A stretch of 64,000 nucleotides of DNA from Scytonema hofmannii PCC 7110 (GTDB lineage Bacteria; Cyanobacteriota; Cyanobacteriia; Cyanobacteriales; Nostocaceae), in assembly GCF_000346485.2 (NCBI RefSeq), contig NZ_KQ976354.1, forward strand, positions 5,608,997 through 5,672,996, read 5' to 3'. The notes under the pieces were generated by a model. That model saw only the letters and a program-made list of their open reading frames with translations. It did not search any database and was not told the DNA's origin. A program made the position numbers and the translations under genes. Below, in pieces: positions 18,446 to 27,241 of this stretch (within the stretch, counting starts at the first letter, position 1; every line of letters begins with the position of its first letter).

Positions 18446-18466
18446 ATGTTTCGAGTTAGACAGGTG
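18446..18466 (+). promoter_or_regulatory. target site of CreR-like guide (ATG PAM + protospacer)
   Basis: ATG at 18446-18448 followed by TTTCGAGTTAGACAGGTG (18449-18466). Against the guide at 18291-18308 it differs at positions 6, 10 and 12; positions 6 and 12 are flipped out of the duplex in Cascade-type effectors and tolerate mismatches. It lies just downstream of the predicted transcription start, where bound effector would block RNA polymerase. ATG is, from memory, the PAM reported for cyanobacterial type I-B effectors of transposon systems. Confidence 0.65.
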
Positions 18467-18659
18467 GTACCAACTCTTGTCGAAATTTAAATATAAATTT
18501 AGGTTTTAGCTCAAATGGTGGCGTTACTAACTGCGATCGCCCCAAGAGTTAATCCCAAACTTATGTATTCTTTCTTTCCTCAGATGCCTTTTTAGGTTTT
18601 GAACATTACTTAGGTATTTCAATAAGTACCTGAATAGTTGAATTTAGGGGAATCCTGAA

Positions 18660-19325
18660 ATGATTGCATCGGTGGGTTTTTCGGCGTCTCAGGATGTAGA
18701 TTTAGGGCTTGAGCCATTCGTTGAGCTATGTTTTCCAGTGCGAGGAAAATATTTACCTGCGGATCATGGCTATGCACTCTTTTGTAGTTGGGTTGATCTC
18801 GATTCAGAAATACGCAAGCAGAAAACTGTCAGTATTTTGACTGTTCCTGGCTTTCCTGACAAACAAGGAAAAATAATTCTGAACGAATATTCGTGTTTGC
18901 GTGTTCGCGTACCAATCCCATTAATTCCCTTGGCTTATAAGTTGGCTGGAAAATCTATTCGTTTGGGAATACATGAAATTCAAATCGGTATTCCCGAAAT
19001 ATTTACATTGAAACCTGCTAGCAAACTCAAGTCTAGAATTGTTGTCATTAAGGGACATAGCGAACCTCAATCGTTTCTAGTAGCAGCACAACGTCAGCTT
19101 GATGATATGGAAATTTCTGCTCAAATTTCCATCCCTAAAGATAGACAGGGCGAATTCTGTCGCAAAACTATCAAAGTTAAACGTTATACGATAGTGGGTT
19201 TTACAACGGAAGTTTCTGATTTGAGTGACGACGATTCTATCAAGTTACAACAATGGGGAATTGGTGGTAAAAGACACATGGGTTGTGGATATTTCTTACC
19301 TTTTAAGGGAGGTAGAAATGTTTAA
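18660..19325 (+). CDS. cas6: Cas6 (Cmx6-type) crRNA-processing endoribonuclease
   Basis: 221 residues. The MYXAN-type Cas6/Cmx6 is recognised from the N-terminal FVELCFPVRGKYLPADHGY block and the C-terminal glycine-rich loop GIGGKRHMGCGYFLPF, typical of RAMP-fold Cas6. It cuts the precursor CRISPR RNA below the repeat stem, leaving an 8-base 5' handle (here TTGAGCAC). It is the first gene of the operon, about 215 bases after the predicted start site, and its stop overlaps the cas3 start by 8 bases. Confidence 0.88.
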   Translation: MIASVGFSASQDVDLGLEPFVELCFPVRGKYLPADHGYALFCSWVDLDSEIRKQKTVSILTVPGFPDKQGKIILNEYSCLRVRVPIPLIPLAYKLAGKSIRLGIHEIQIGIPEIFTLKPASKLKSRIVVIKGHSEPQSFLVAAQRQLDDMEISAQISIPKDRQGEFCRKTIKVKRYTIVGFTTEVSDLSDDDSIKLQQWGIGGKRHMGCGYFLPFKGGRNV

Positions 19326-21729
19326 AAGATTGTTAGCTAAATCTTATCAAAAAGACGAAAATGATACGAGAAAAAAAGGTGCTGCAACGTACACTGGACA
19401 TATCAGTTTTGTCATGCAAGCAGCTGATGTTTTGGTAGATAAATTGGGTATGGCTATTCTCCAACAATTGGGAATACAGCATATTGGTTTAGATTCCTTG
19501 GCAGCCACAGTCAAATTAGGTGCATATTTGCACGATTGGGGTAAAGCTAATCAACACTTTCAAGAAATGGTTTACTTTAAAACCATCGACCCAAAATCGA
19601 TAGACCCAAACATTCAAAATTATAGAAAGAAGATTGGAGACTCTTTAAAAGCACGTTTAAATAGACAAATGTTGCGTCATGAAGTGATTAGCGGCATTTT
19701 AGCACTACAAGTTCCCTGCTTTCGAGAATGGCTAGAAAAATGCCCCAATGCAAATTTAACGATCGCAGTTTGGGCTGCAATGGGACATCATTTAAAAATT
19801 GGTTCAAGCAAAGATGGGACGCCATCAGGTTGTATTGCGGAAATTCCTTCTGGTACGGGAGATGAATTAAAAATCTACACCTCTCATTCTGATTTTCTCA
19901 CAGTTCTAAAAATGGGAAGTCAATCTTTGGGATTGCCCAAACAATTACCAGAATTTCCAACGAAAATTTGGACTGACAAGCAATTATTAACAGCTTTAAC
20001 AAATTTACGTAATGAATTTATTGATTTTGAACCTGATTGGGAGCAACAAAAATTTATTGCAGCAGTCAAAGCAACAGTCATCGCAGCAGATTTAGCTGGT
20101 TCTGCACTTCCCGAACTAGAGGAAGATTTTCAAGAATGGATTAAAGAAGTTTTATCACTACAACTCTCAAAGCAAGAGTTAAATAAACTAGTCCAACAAC
20201 GGTTGAATGGTAAAAAATTACGACAATTTCAAGAGTTAATTGCTAAATCTAAACATCGGGTGACGTTGGTGAAGGCTGGTTGCGGAACAGGTAAAACGGT
20301 TGCAGCGTATGCTTGGGGGGAAAAATGGGCTGTTGGGCGTAAATTATTTTTCTCCTATCCAACAACAGGTACAGCATCTCAAGGTTATATCGACTATGCA
20401 GATGGAACGGAAATTGAAGCAGCTTTAATGCATTCTCGTGCTGATTTAGACAGGGAATTACTATTTTCTGGAGATGAAGACGATCGTGAAAGCATCGATT
20501 CTAAACTGATGGCTTTTCAAGCAGGGCGCAAAAAATTAATTGTTTGTACAGTTGATTCAGTGTTAGGTTTAATTCAAAATAATCGTAAACCGCTTTACTC
20601 ATGGTCTGCATTGGCACAATCTGCTTTTGTCTTTGATGAGGTTCATGCTTTTGATTTGCGTCTGTTTGGAGCCTTATTAAAATTTATTAAAGCTTTTAGA
20701 GGTGTGCCAATTTTATTAATGAGTGCAAGTTTTAGTCCTCAACAGTTGTCAGCGATTCAACAAGTGTTGGCAGAACAGGGAGAAGATTTAGGAGAACCAA
20801 TTGAAGGGCCAAAAGAATTAGAAGAATTGCCCCGTTATGACATCACTTATATTCCCGAAATCAGTAACTTTGAAGAACTAACAGAAGTTTGGGAATCTGT
20901 TATTGAAGCCTTACGAAACCAACAAAAAGTGTTATGGGTAACTAACTCAGTAAAAACTTGTATTGAAATTTATCGGATTGCACAAGTAAAACTTGCGGAA
21001 CAATTACCAGAATTTTCGATTACTCCATTAATTTATCACAGTCGATTCCGTTACAAAGACAGGGTGAAAAAACATCAAGCTGTCATTGAAGCATTCAAAC
21101 AAGATGAACCTGTTTTGGCTATTACTACTCAAGTCTGTGAAATGTCTTTAGATTTGAGTGCTGATTTATTAATTTCTGCGATCGCTCCTGCAGCAGCTTT
21201 AATCCAACGATTAGGACGCCTCAACCGCAGGATGAGTAAAGTAGAAGAAGGAGCAAAACTAGCAATTATTTATTCTTGGGATAATCCAAAACCCTACAAC
21301 GAAGTAGAAATCTCTACAGGGAAGCAGTTGATTCAAGAATTTTCAGGAAAGACAGGTATTTCTCAACGAGATTTAGCAGAATTTTCAGCAAGTCTTAATT
21401 CTAAAGAAATTCCAGAAGTTAAATCAAATTGGCTAGAAGATAATTGGTGTACGTATCCAAATTCTTTACGGGAAGCAGGATACACAATGACTGTTCTTTT
21501 GGGTGAAGATGAACCAGAAATTTGGAAAATTGCCGAACAAAAAGAACAGGAATTATTAAAAAAACATCAGAATGTGTCGCGTATCAAGTTATTTAAACAA
21601 GAAGCACAGAAATGGACAGTACCTATCCGTATTGAATCAGATTATTATACCTGGAAACGGAGAGGATTTTATCCTGTAACACCAATAGGCAGAATTCCCT
21701 ACAGTGAAGAGGTAGGAGCAGAACAGTGA
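19318..21729 (+). CDS. cas3: Cas3 helicase-nuclease (HD fused)
   Basis: 803 residues from the ATG at 19318, preceded by a strong ribosome site (AGGGAGG) inside cas6; the reading frame opens earlier (19225), but that part only shadows cas6. The N-terminal HD nuclease domain has H72-D73 in LHDWGKAN and further histidines at GHH (about 160). The superfamily 2 helicase has Walker A GCGTGKT (K326), DEVH box D440-H443, and LMSASF motif III. It unwinds and degrades the DNA strand displaced by the effector. The HD-Cas3 fusion argues against subtype I-D, where the HD belongs to Cas10d. It overlaps cas8 by 4 bases. Confidence 0.95.
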   Translation: MFKRLLAKSYQKDENDTRKKGAATYTGHISFVMQAADVLVDKLGMAILQQLGIQHIGLDSLAATVKLGAYLHDWGKANQHFQEMVYFKTIDPKSIDPNIQNYRKKIGDSLKARLNRQMLRHEVISGILALQVPCFREWLEKCPNANLTIAVWAAMGHHLKIGSSKDGTPSGCIAEIPSGTGDELKIYTSHSDFLTVLKMGSQSLGLPKQLPEFPTKIWTDKQLLTALTNLRNEFIDFEPDWEQQKFIAAVKATVIAADLAGSALPELEEDFQEWIKEVLSLQLSKQELNKLVQQRLNGKKLRQFQELIAKSKHRVTLVKAGCGTGKTVAAYAWGEKWAVGRKLFFSYPTTGTASQGYIDYADGTEIEAALMHSRADLDRELLFSGDEDDRESIDSKLMAFQAGRKKLIVCTVDSVLGLIQNNRKPLYSWSALAQSAFVFDEVHAFDLRLFGALLKFIKAFRGVPILLMSASFSPQQLSAIQQVLAEQGEDLGEPIEGPKELEELPRYDITYIPEISNFEELTEVWESVIEALRNQQKVLWVTNSVKTCIEIYRIAQVKLAEQLPEFSITPLIYHSRFRYKDRVKKHQAVIEAFKQDEPVLAITTQVCEMSLDLSADLLISAIAPAAALIQRLGRLNRRMSKVEEGAKLAIIYSWDNPKPYNEVEISTGKQLIQEFSGKTGISQRDLAEFSASLNSKEIPEVKSNWLEDNWCTYPNSLREAGYTMTVLLGEDEPEIWKIAEQKEQELLKKHQNVSRIKLFKQEAQKWTVPIRIESDYYTWKRRGFYPVTPIGRIPYSEEVGAEQ

Positions 21730-23279
21730 ATTTAGAATTGGATTTAGGTAATCCTTGTTTTACCTTGTTACATCGTGCTGGTTTAGCTGGATTATGGATG
21801 ACTTTAAAGCAATTAGAAAAAGAAAAAGTTAAAGTGCCATCTGAATTCAATTGGCAACTTAGCAAACGCAAAGTCAACTTAAATTGGAATGGAAGCGATC
21901 GCGACATTTTAGAATGGTTTCTCAAAGAGTCTTTTCAATTAAATGATGGCATTATCGCATTACGTGGGTTGGATACTCAATCCATGCGCGAAGATGCACA
22001 GGTAATAGTCCATCAAGGAATTTTAGGGACTCTTTTACAGCATACTAGTACTCACAAATCCGATGGAGTTGTGGCAAAATCTTTATCTTTAGGAGAGAAT
22101 GAGCCAGAAATTCAAGTTAAATACAAAAGTTTGACAAGTTATGCGTATCAAGAATTTGCTGGTAATTTATGTGATAAAAATGGACAATTTTTAACTAATC
22201 CAATTAGTGTTGCTGGGTGGTTAAATCCTGGTGCAGCCGTCAGACATATTGCTTTTAGTTCCGATACAAGTTTTGAGGAAAACCCAGAAAATGCTTTTAT
22301 TTTATTATTTGCACCTGTTGCTTGTTATTACTATATCCTTCGTTCTAAATTGCGAGACAAACGCGCTCAATACGCTTTAGTTATTCCAGAAATTACCGAT
22401 TTAGCAAAGTATGCAAAGTATCGGCAAAATCAGCAATTACGAAATGCCATTTATAAAGATTTTCATGCTTCTGGTTTAGGTGATGCTGGTTTGAGATTTT
22501 TAACAAAGGACACAACTGTTGATATTACTAAAACTTTTGGTATACAGCGTTGTCAAGTTTTGACATTAGGAACTGTTGCATGGGCGACTCAACAAAAAAC
22601 TCGTACAGATATGTATGTAGTGGAAGCAACTGATGAGAATTGCCATAACTATCAAGTTTGTGATGCTTGGTTACCAGATAGAGCGATCGCAGGTAAAGAA
22701 GGTGGATTTGTGGCTACAAGCTTTGCCAAGGAATTAATTGCTGAAAATTTAGCTAAAAAGCTACCTTGGTATTCTGGAATCTCAGAAAAAGTAAATAGTA
22801 ACGAGCTTTTTCAAAAATTAGCGTATGAAAGGGGAGGATTGTTTCAAGTGATTCAAAAAGTACAGTCAGACGAACGTGAAAAACTATTCGTTAAAACTTG
22901 TCATGAAGCTATTAATTATACTTTTGGGAGAATCTCAGATGTAGCCAAAAAAAGAGGAGAATCCCCTAATTTCGACCGTGAAACTATACGTATTAGAACT
23001 GGCTTAAGTCGATGTAAAAATTCTGATAGCTTTCGAGAATTTATTACAGACTTTTGGTCAAGAGCCGGAAAAATACCTACTTTGCAGAAACATTGGGAAG
23101 AATTAATAGAATTTGTGATGTTAGAGAAAAATTGGAAAAAATCAAGAGATTTAGCCTTACTGGCATTAGCTAGTTATAAAGGGACAGGAAGTTCTAATCG
23201 AGATAAAGATGATTCTGATGAAGGCGATCCTGTTGATGATGATACTTTTGATGAAGAAAACGCTCCTGATATTCTTTAA
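21726..23279 (+). CDS. cas8: Cas8 large subunit (Cas8a1/Cmx1-like, MYXAN type)
   Basis: 517 residues from a GTG overlapping the cas3 stop (GTGA). Position, size and features such as GNPCFTLLHRAGLAGLWMTL at the N-terminus and NPGAAVRHIAFSSDT in the middle fit the MYXAN-type large subunit that recognises the PAM in the surveillance complex. There are no catalytic motifs. The last 25 residues are strongly acidic (DDSDEGDPVDDDTFDEEN), a probable disordered tail. Large subunits diverge quickly, so the subtype name is less certain than the role. Confidence 0.8.
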   Translation: MNLELDLGNPCFTLLHRAGLAGLWMTLKQLEKEKVKVPSEFNWQLSKRKVNLNWNGSDRDILEWFLKESFQLNDGIIALRGLDTQSMREDAQVIVHQGILGTLLQHTSTHKSDGVVAKSLSLGENEPEIQVKYKSLTSYAYQEFAGNLCDKNGQFLTNPISVAGWLNPGAAVRHIAFSSDTSFEENPENAFILLFAPVACYYYILRSKLRDKRAQYALVIPEITDLAKYAKYRQNQQLRNAIYKDFHASGLGDAGLRFLTKDTTVDITKTFGIQRCQVLTLGTVAWATQQKTRTDMYVVEATDENCHNYQVCDAWLPDRAIAGKEGGFVATSFAKELIAENLAKKLPWYSGISEKVNSNELFQKLAYERGGLFQVIQKVQSDEREKLFVKTCHEAINYTFGRISDVAKKRGESPNFDRETIRIRTGLSRCKNSDSFREFITDFWSRAGKIPTLQKHWEELIEFVMLEKNWKKSRDLALLALASYKGTGSSNRDKDDSDEGDPVDDDTFDEENAPDIL

Positions 23280-23358
23280 CTCTCTCGTTTTTTCATCACA
23301 AAGCTCTAAATTTTAACGAGTTTCAAGGACATTTTTATTTATTTAAGGAGATTGACAA

Positions 23359-24285
23359 GTGACATTTCATTTATTTGGAAATATCTTAACTGGATACGGA
23401 ACTGCTGCCAATAATCGTGGAGAAAATGAAGGAAATATTACGACTCTCCAAAAAATTCTGTGGAAAAATAATGTACATACAACAGTTTCCGCCGAAGCGA
23501 TTCGTTGGGCATTACGTTATTACTGGCAAACTTGTGGTGACGATTATCAAGTCAATCGTCGTTGGAATGATGATGCTAACGACAATATTTGGCAAAATGA
23601 GAATTTTGATGATACAGCTTTTATTGATGATGATGTTTTAGGTTTCATGCGTGCTGAAGGTGCAAAAGTTGAAGCATCAGATGAACCAAAAGCTAAAGGT
23701 AAAAAAGCGGCTGTTGCTAAAGGCACAACGACTGCAAAACGAGGTGTTTTAGAAGTGACTCGTGCTGTTTCCATAACACCCTTCAGTGGTGACTTAACCT
23801 TTAATTCTTTAAGTGGTAAAAAAGGCAGAACTTCACTTTATGGAACAGAAGTACACGCAACTTGCTATCAATATGGATTTGCATTAACTCCAGAAAGATT
23901 AAAAGATAAATCTCGGATCATGGCAGTTTTAGATGGTTTAAGTTCTTTGGGAGAAGTTGCAGGCAATCATTCGCGGTTTCTCTATGATTTTTCTCCTGAA
24001 AGCTTGATTTTACGATGGACACATGATTTTTCTCCTCGTATTTTATATTGTTTTGAAGAGGATGAGGGAGAAATATCTATTGGAGAATTAGTCAGAAAAG
24101 TGAGAAATCAAGATATCGAACCAGAGGAATTGTGGCTAGCTGGTGCTGTTACTGAATCTGAGGAAATAAAAGAATTAGAAGAATTGGGAGTACATATTTT
24201 TCCTGGGATTAAGTTAGCCGTGCAAAGCATGAAACAAGTTATTGCTAGAGATTTAAAACTACCACAATTAGAGTTAATCCGATGA
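23359..24285 (+). CDS. cas7: Cas7 backbone subunit (Cst2/DevR family)
   Basis: 308 residues from a GTG at 23359 with AAGGAG 8-10 bases upstream. This is the DevR/Cst2-type RAMP: N-terminal FGNILTGYGTAANNRGENEGNITTL, central FNSLSGKKGRTSLYGTEVHAT, and GNHSRFLYDFSPESLILRW. It forms the crRNA-binding backbone of the effector. A low-complexity insert rich in Lys/Ala/Thr (about residues 108-132) replaces what is probably a surface loop. A 79-base gap after cas8 gives it its own ribosome site, fitting the higher copy number needed for the backbone. Confidence 0.92.
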   Translation: MTFHLFGNILTGYGTAANNRGENEGNITTLQKILWKNNVHTTVSAEAIRWALRYYWQTCGDDYQVNRRWNDDANDNIWQNENFDDTAFIDDDVLGFMRAEGAKVEASDEPKAKGKKAAVAKGTTTAKRGVLEVTRAVSITPFSGDLTFNSLSGKKGRTSLYGTEVHATCYQYGFALTPERLKDKSRIMAVLDGLSSLGEVAGNHSRFLYDFSPESLILRWTHDFSPRILYCFEEDEGEISIGELVRKVRNQDIEPEELWLAGAVTESEEIKELEELGVHIFPGIKLAVQSMKQVIARDLKLPQLELIR

Positions 24286-24953
24286 TAACTGCAATCAAGA
24301 AAAATTTGGCATTAGAAATTGAAGTTCCCATCGCTTGCTTTCGTCAATCTCGCGCTAGGGAGTATGCTGAAACTTACCTATTTCCCCCACCATCGACAGT
24401 CTATGGAATGCTATTGTCAATCGTGGGAGAAACCAATAGGTATAAACATTGTGGTGTGAAATTAGCGATAGCTATGCTGACCTCCGGTAACGCAGTTCTT
24501 TCTCAACCTCAAAAATCAACCATCATCCGTACTTTTCGCCGTTTTAAGAAAAAAGACATTCACGATCCAACAAACTCTAGACCAGATTACCAAGAATTAC
24601 TCACTGATGTGAAATTTATTACTTGGATTGATTCTCAAACCGATCAATCCCAAACAACATTATCCGAAAGGTTAGAACAAGCATTTACAAACCCTGCTTC
24701 AATCGAACGTTTCGGGGGTTTATGCTTAGGAGAAAGTCGGGATTTAGTCAATTCTATAACAATGTGGTCAGAAAGCGATCGCAGTCAGTCTTTGCAATGG
24801 TTAGTACAAGATGAGGATGGATTATTCACTTTGCCTTATTGGGTAGATCATGTTGGCTCCAAGGGTACGCGATGGAAAAGGTATTTAATACTTGAGCCAT
24901 CAAAAAATTATCTTCCTCCTGAGACTGCTTGGACGGTCATTCAGCCAACTTAA
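24282..24953 (+). CDS. cas5: Cas5 (DevS/Cmx5 type)
   Basis: 223 residues, starting in the cas7 stop (ATGA). The N-terminal RAMP block ALEIEVPIACFRQSRAREYAETYLFPPPSTVYGMLLSIVGE is typical of Cas5 (residues 9-50). It caps the 5' handle of the crRNA in the effector complex. It is the last interference gene before a 57-base gap that holds a degenerate CRISPR repeat. Confidence 0.9.
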   Translation: MITAIKKNLALEIEVPIACFRQSRAREYAETYLFPPPSTVYGMLLSIVGETNRYKHCGVKLAIAMLTSGNAVLSQPQKSTIIRTFRRFKKKDIHDPTNSRPDYQELLTDVKFITWIDSQTDQSQTTLSERLEQAFTNPASIERFGGLCLGESRDLVNSITMWSESDRSQSLQWLVQDEDGLFTLPYWVDHVGSKGTRWKRYLILEPSKNYLPPETAWTVIQPT

Positions 24954-24957
24954 TCAT

Positions 24958-24991
24958 CATTAACCTTAGATGTCGTAAGGCGCTAAAACAC
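24958..24991 (+). repeat. solitary degenerate CRISPR repeat inside the cas operon
   Basis: 34 bases resembling the array 2 repeat with one gap and several substitutions. The stem is exactly kept: CCTTA-GATGTCG-TAAGG against CCTTA-GATACCG-TAAGG. It lies between cas5 and cas4/cas1, 19 bases before the latter's ATG. No second repeat follows. It could be a Cas6 cleavage site in the operon mRNA, or a regulatory crRNA-like element. Confidence 0.75.
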
Positions 24992-25010
24992 AATTACCTT
25001 ACAGACATAT

Positions 25011-26675
25011 ATGCAAATTCTCGAAGATATCGAACTCTCTACCAAACTGGAAACCATCCGCGTTTCTGCTCTCCATGCTTTAGCCTATTGTCCCCGCCTA
25101 TTTTACCTTGAAGAAGTCGAAGAACTCTACACCCAGGATGCTGCCGTATTTGCTGGACGTAGGTTACACGCTGAACTTGAAAAGCAAGAAGATGAAGACT
25201 GGGAGGAATTATTCCTCATCAGCGAAGAATTAGGTATACGGGGACGAGTTGATGCATTGCGGACTCGCGAAGGAGAAACAATTCCCTACGAACACAAGCG
25301 GGGAAGATGCCATCGGGATGAAAACAAACAACCCCAAGCATGGGAAAGCGATAAATTACAAATCCTTGCCTACTGTTGTTTGCTTGAATCATCTCTTGGT
25401 ATACCTATTCAAGAAGGTCGCATTCGCTATCATGCTGACAATGTATTAGTTCGCATCCCACTAGATGATTTAGGACGAGCCGCAGTGCGGGGAGCGATAG
25501 AAAAAGCACGCAACCTCAGACAGTCTACCCATCGACCACCAGTAACCGACAACGAACGCTTGTGTACTCGTTGTTCCCTGGCTCCCGTGTGTTTACCCGA
25601 AGAAGCACGTCTAGCACACGATCGCGAATGGCAACCGATACGCTTGTTTCCTGAAGATGACAATAGGCAAGTCATTCACGTTCTCGAACCTGGTACTAAT
25701 GTAGGTAGAACTGGAGAGCAAATCAAAATTGCCCGTCGCAACCAACCATTAGAAACTATTCCCGCTCGACAAGTAGCTCAATTGGTACTGCACAGCTATT
25801 CGCAGATTTCCACCCAAGCACTACATTTCTGTGGCGAACAGGGAATTGGCGTACATTTTGTTTCTGGTGGTGGTCGTTACCTGGGTAGTTTTGATACTCG
25901 GAATGGTAGCATTCAACGTCGCATTCGTCAGTATACTGCCCTGAGTTCCCCCGATACTTGCCTAGAGTTGGCACGTAAACTCGTAATTTGCCGCGCTCAA
26001 GGACAGCGAAAATTTCTCATGCGTGGGAAGGGCAAAAACAAAGCTAGCGAGAAATTGACAAAAGCGATCGACCAAATGAAAGCCGTGCTAAAACTTATTC
26101 CTCACGCAAAATCTTTGGAATCGCTCTTAGGATATGAAGGAAATTTAGCAGCACTCTATTTTAATGCTTTCCCCGATTTGATTTCACCTGATGTACCAAA
26201 AGAAATGGGGTTCGACATCAGAAATCGTCGTCCTCCTAAAGATAGATTCAATTGCCTTTTAGGATTTGGGTACGCTTTGTTACTCAAAGATATCATGAAT
26301 GCCATCTTGATAGTAGGGTTAGAACCTGCACTAGGGTTTTACCACCAACCGCGATCGCAAGCTGCACCCTTAGCTTTAGATTTGATGGAAATTTTCCGAG
26401 TTCCTTTAGTAGATATGATTGTCATGTCTTCCGTCAATCGCAATCAATGGGATATAAAAACTGATTTTGATATTCGCGGACAACAGGTTTGGCTGAGCGA
26501 AGCTGGTAAACGTAAGTTTGTGGAACTCTACGAAAATCGCAAGCAGGAAACTTGGAAGCATCCAGCAACAGGGTATTCCCTTACTTATCGGCGTTTACTG
26601 GAGTTAGAAGTGCGACTCTTGGAAAAGGAATGGATGGGTGAGGGTGGTTTATTCGGTCAGTTGATTGTCAGATGA
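25011..26675 (+). CDS. cas4-cas1: Cas4-Cas1 fusion (spacer acquisition)
   Basis: 554 residues. The N-terminal Cas4 (about 1-200) is a RecB-like nuclease with an iron-sulfur cluster; cysteines C27, C185, C188 and C194 are all present, and VPYEHKRGR-like IPYEHKRG gives the catalytic E-x-K. The C-terminal Cas1 (about 215-554) starts IHVLEPGTNVGR and has the metal-binding residues E376 (GYEGN), H445 (YHQPRSQ) and D457. Cas4 trims and orients new spacers; Cas1 integrates them. The fusion is typical of MYXAN and some I-G/I-B loci. Confidence 0.95.
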   Translation: MQILEDIELSTKLETIRVSALHALAYCPRLFYLEEVEELYTQDAAVFAGRRLHAELEKQEDEDWEELFLISEELGIRGRVDALRTREGETIPYEHKRGRCHRDENKQPQAWESDKLQILAYCCLLESSLGIPIQEGRIRYHADNVLVRIPLDDLGRAAVRGAIEKARNLRQSTHRPPVTDNERLCTRCSLAPVCLPEEARLAHDREWQPIRLFPEDDNRQVIHVLEPGTNVGRTGEQIKIARRNQPLETIPARQVAQLVLHSYSQISTQALHFCGEQGIGVHFVSGGGRYLGSFDTRNGSIQRRIRQYTALSSPDTCLELARKLVICRAQGQRKFLMRGKGKNKASEKLTKAIDQMKAVLKLIPHAKSLESLLGYEGNLAALYFNAFPDLISPDVPKEMGFDIRNRRPPKDRFNCLLGFGYALLLKDIMNAILIVGLEPALGFYHQPRSQAAPLALDLMEIFRVPLVDMIVMSSVNRNQWDIKTDFDIRGQQVWLSEAGKRKFVELYENRKQETWKHPATGYSLTYRRLLELEVRLLEKEWMGEGGLFGQLIVR

Positions 26676-26684
26676 GGTGATGAT

Positions 26685-26978
26685 ATGGGAGAAATCAGAA
26701 ATTGTTACATCATTTGCTACGACATTCGCTGTCCAAAACGTTGGCGCAAAGCTTACAAATTGTTGGAGGGCTATGGAGAACGGATACAATACTCAATTTT
26801 TCGCTCCGTCATGAATCAACGCGATCGTGAAAAACTACGTTGGGAGTTGGAGACGATTTTGGCAAAGGAAGACAGTATTTTGTTTGTGCGTTTGAGCGAT
26901 CGCTGCGTGCAAGATATACCCAAGTATAATCGACCAGGTACATGGGAAAATACAGATAAGCCTTTTTTGATTGTTTGA
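26685..26978 (+). CDS. cas2: Cas2
   Basis: 97 residues, usual length. The ferredoxin-like fold starts NCYIICYDIRCPKRWRKAYKLLEGYGERIQYSIF, with the conserved first-strand aspartate (YDI). It forms the integration complex with Cas1. It starts 9 bases after the cas4-cas1 stop and is the last gene before array 2. Confidence 0.93.
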   Translation: MGEIRNCYIICYDIRCPKRWRKAYKLLEGYGERIQYSIFRSVMNQRDREKLRWELETILAKEDSILFVRLSDRCVQDIPKYNRPGTWENTDKPFLIV

Positions 26979-27074
26979 AAAATACAAGCATCTGTGTTTG
27001 TTAGGATAATCAAAGTAAACGTTTTCGCTGAAACCCTGACCAATATAATGTTTGAGAGATTTTTGAGGTTCTGT

Positions 27075-27241
27075 AGGTGCTTGTAAAATTTTCAAACCGG
27101 CTTCTATCATGGGTTTTAGCTGGTGAAGCCAGGTTGGATTTAAGGAAGAATTGCGAAATTTCAGTTTTTTCTTGGTTTTTTAGCAAGGTGCTTGTAAACT
27201 TGAGTTGGAGCGCCTGCTGGTTGAGCCTTTCAGCCTTCGCT
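27075..27241 (+). promoter_or_regulatory. leader of CRISPR array 2
   Basis: Two copies of AGGTGCTTGTAAA (27075 and 27185), 110 bases apart, the second about 44 bases before the first repeat; the leader ends TTCGCT. This mirrors the leader of array 1 on the other side of the cas genes. The remaining 26979-27074 holds no gene. Confidence 0.75.
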
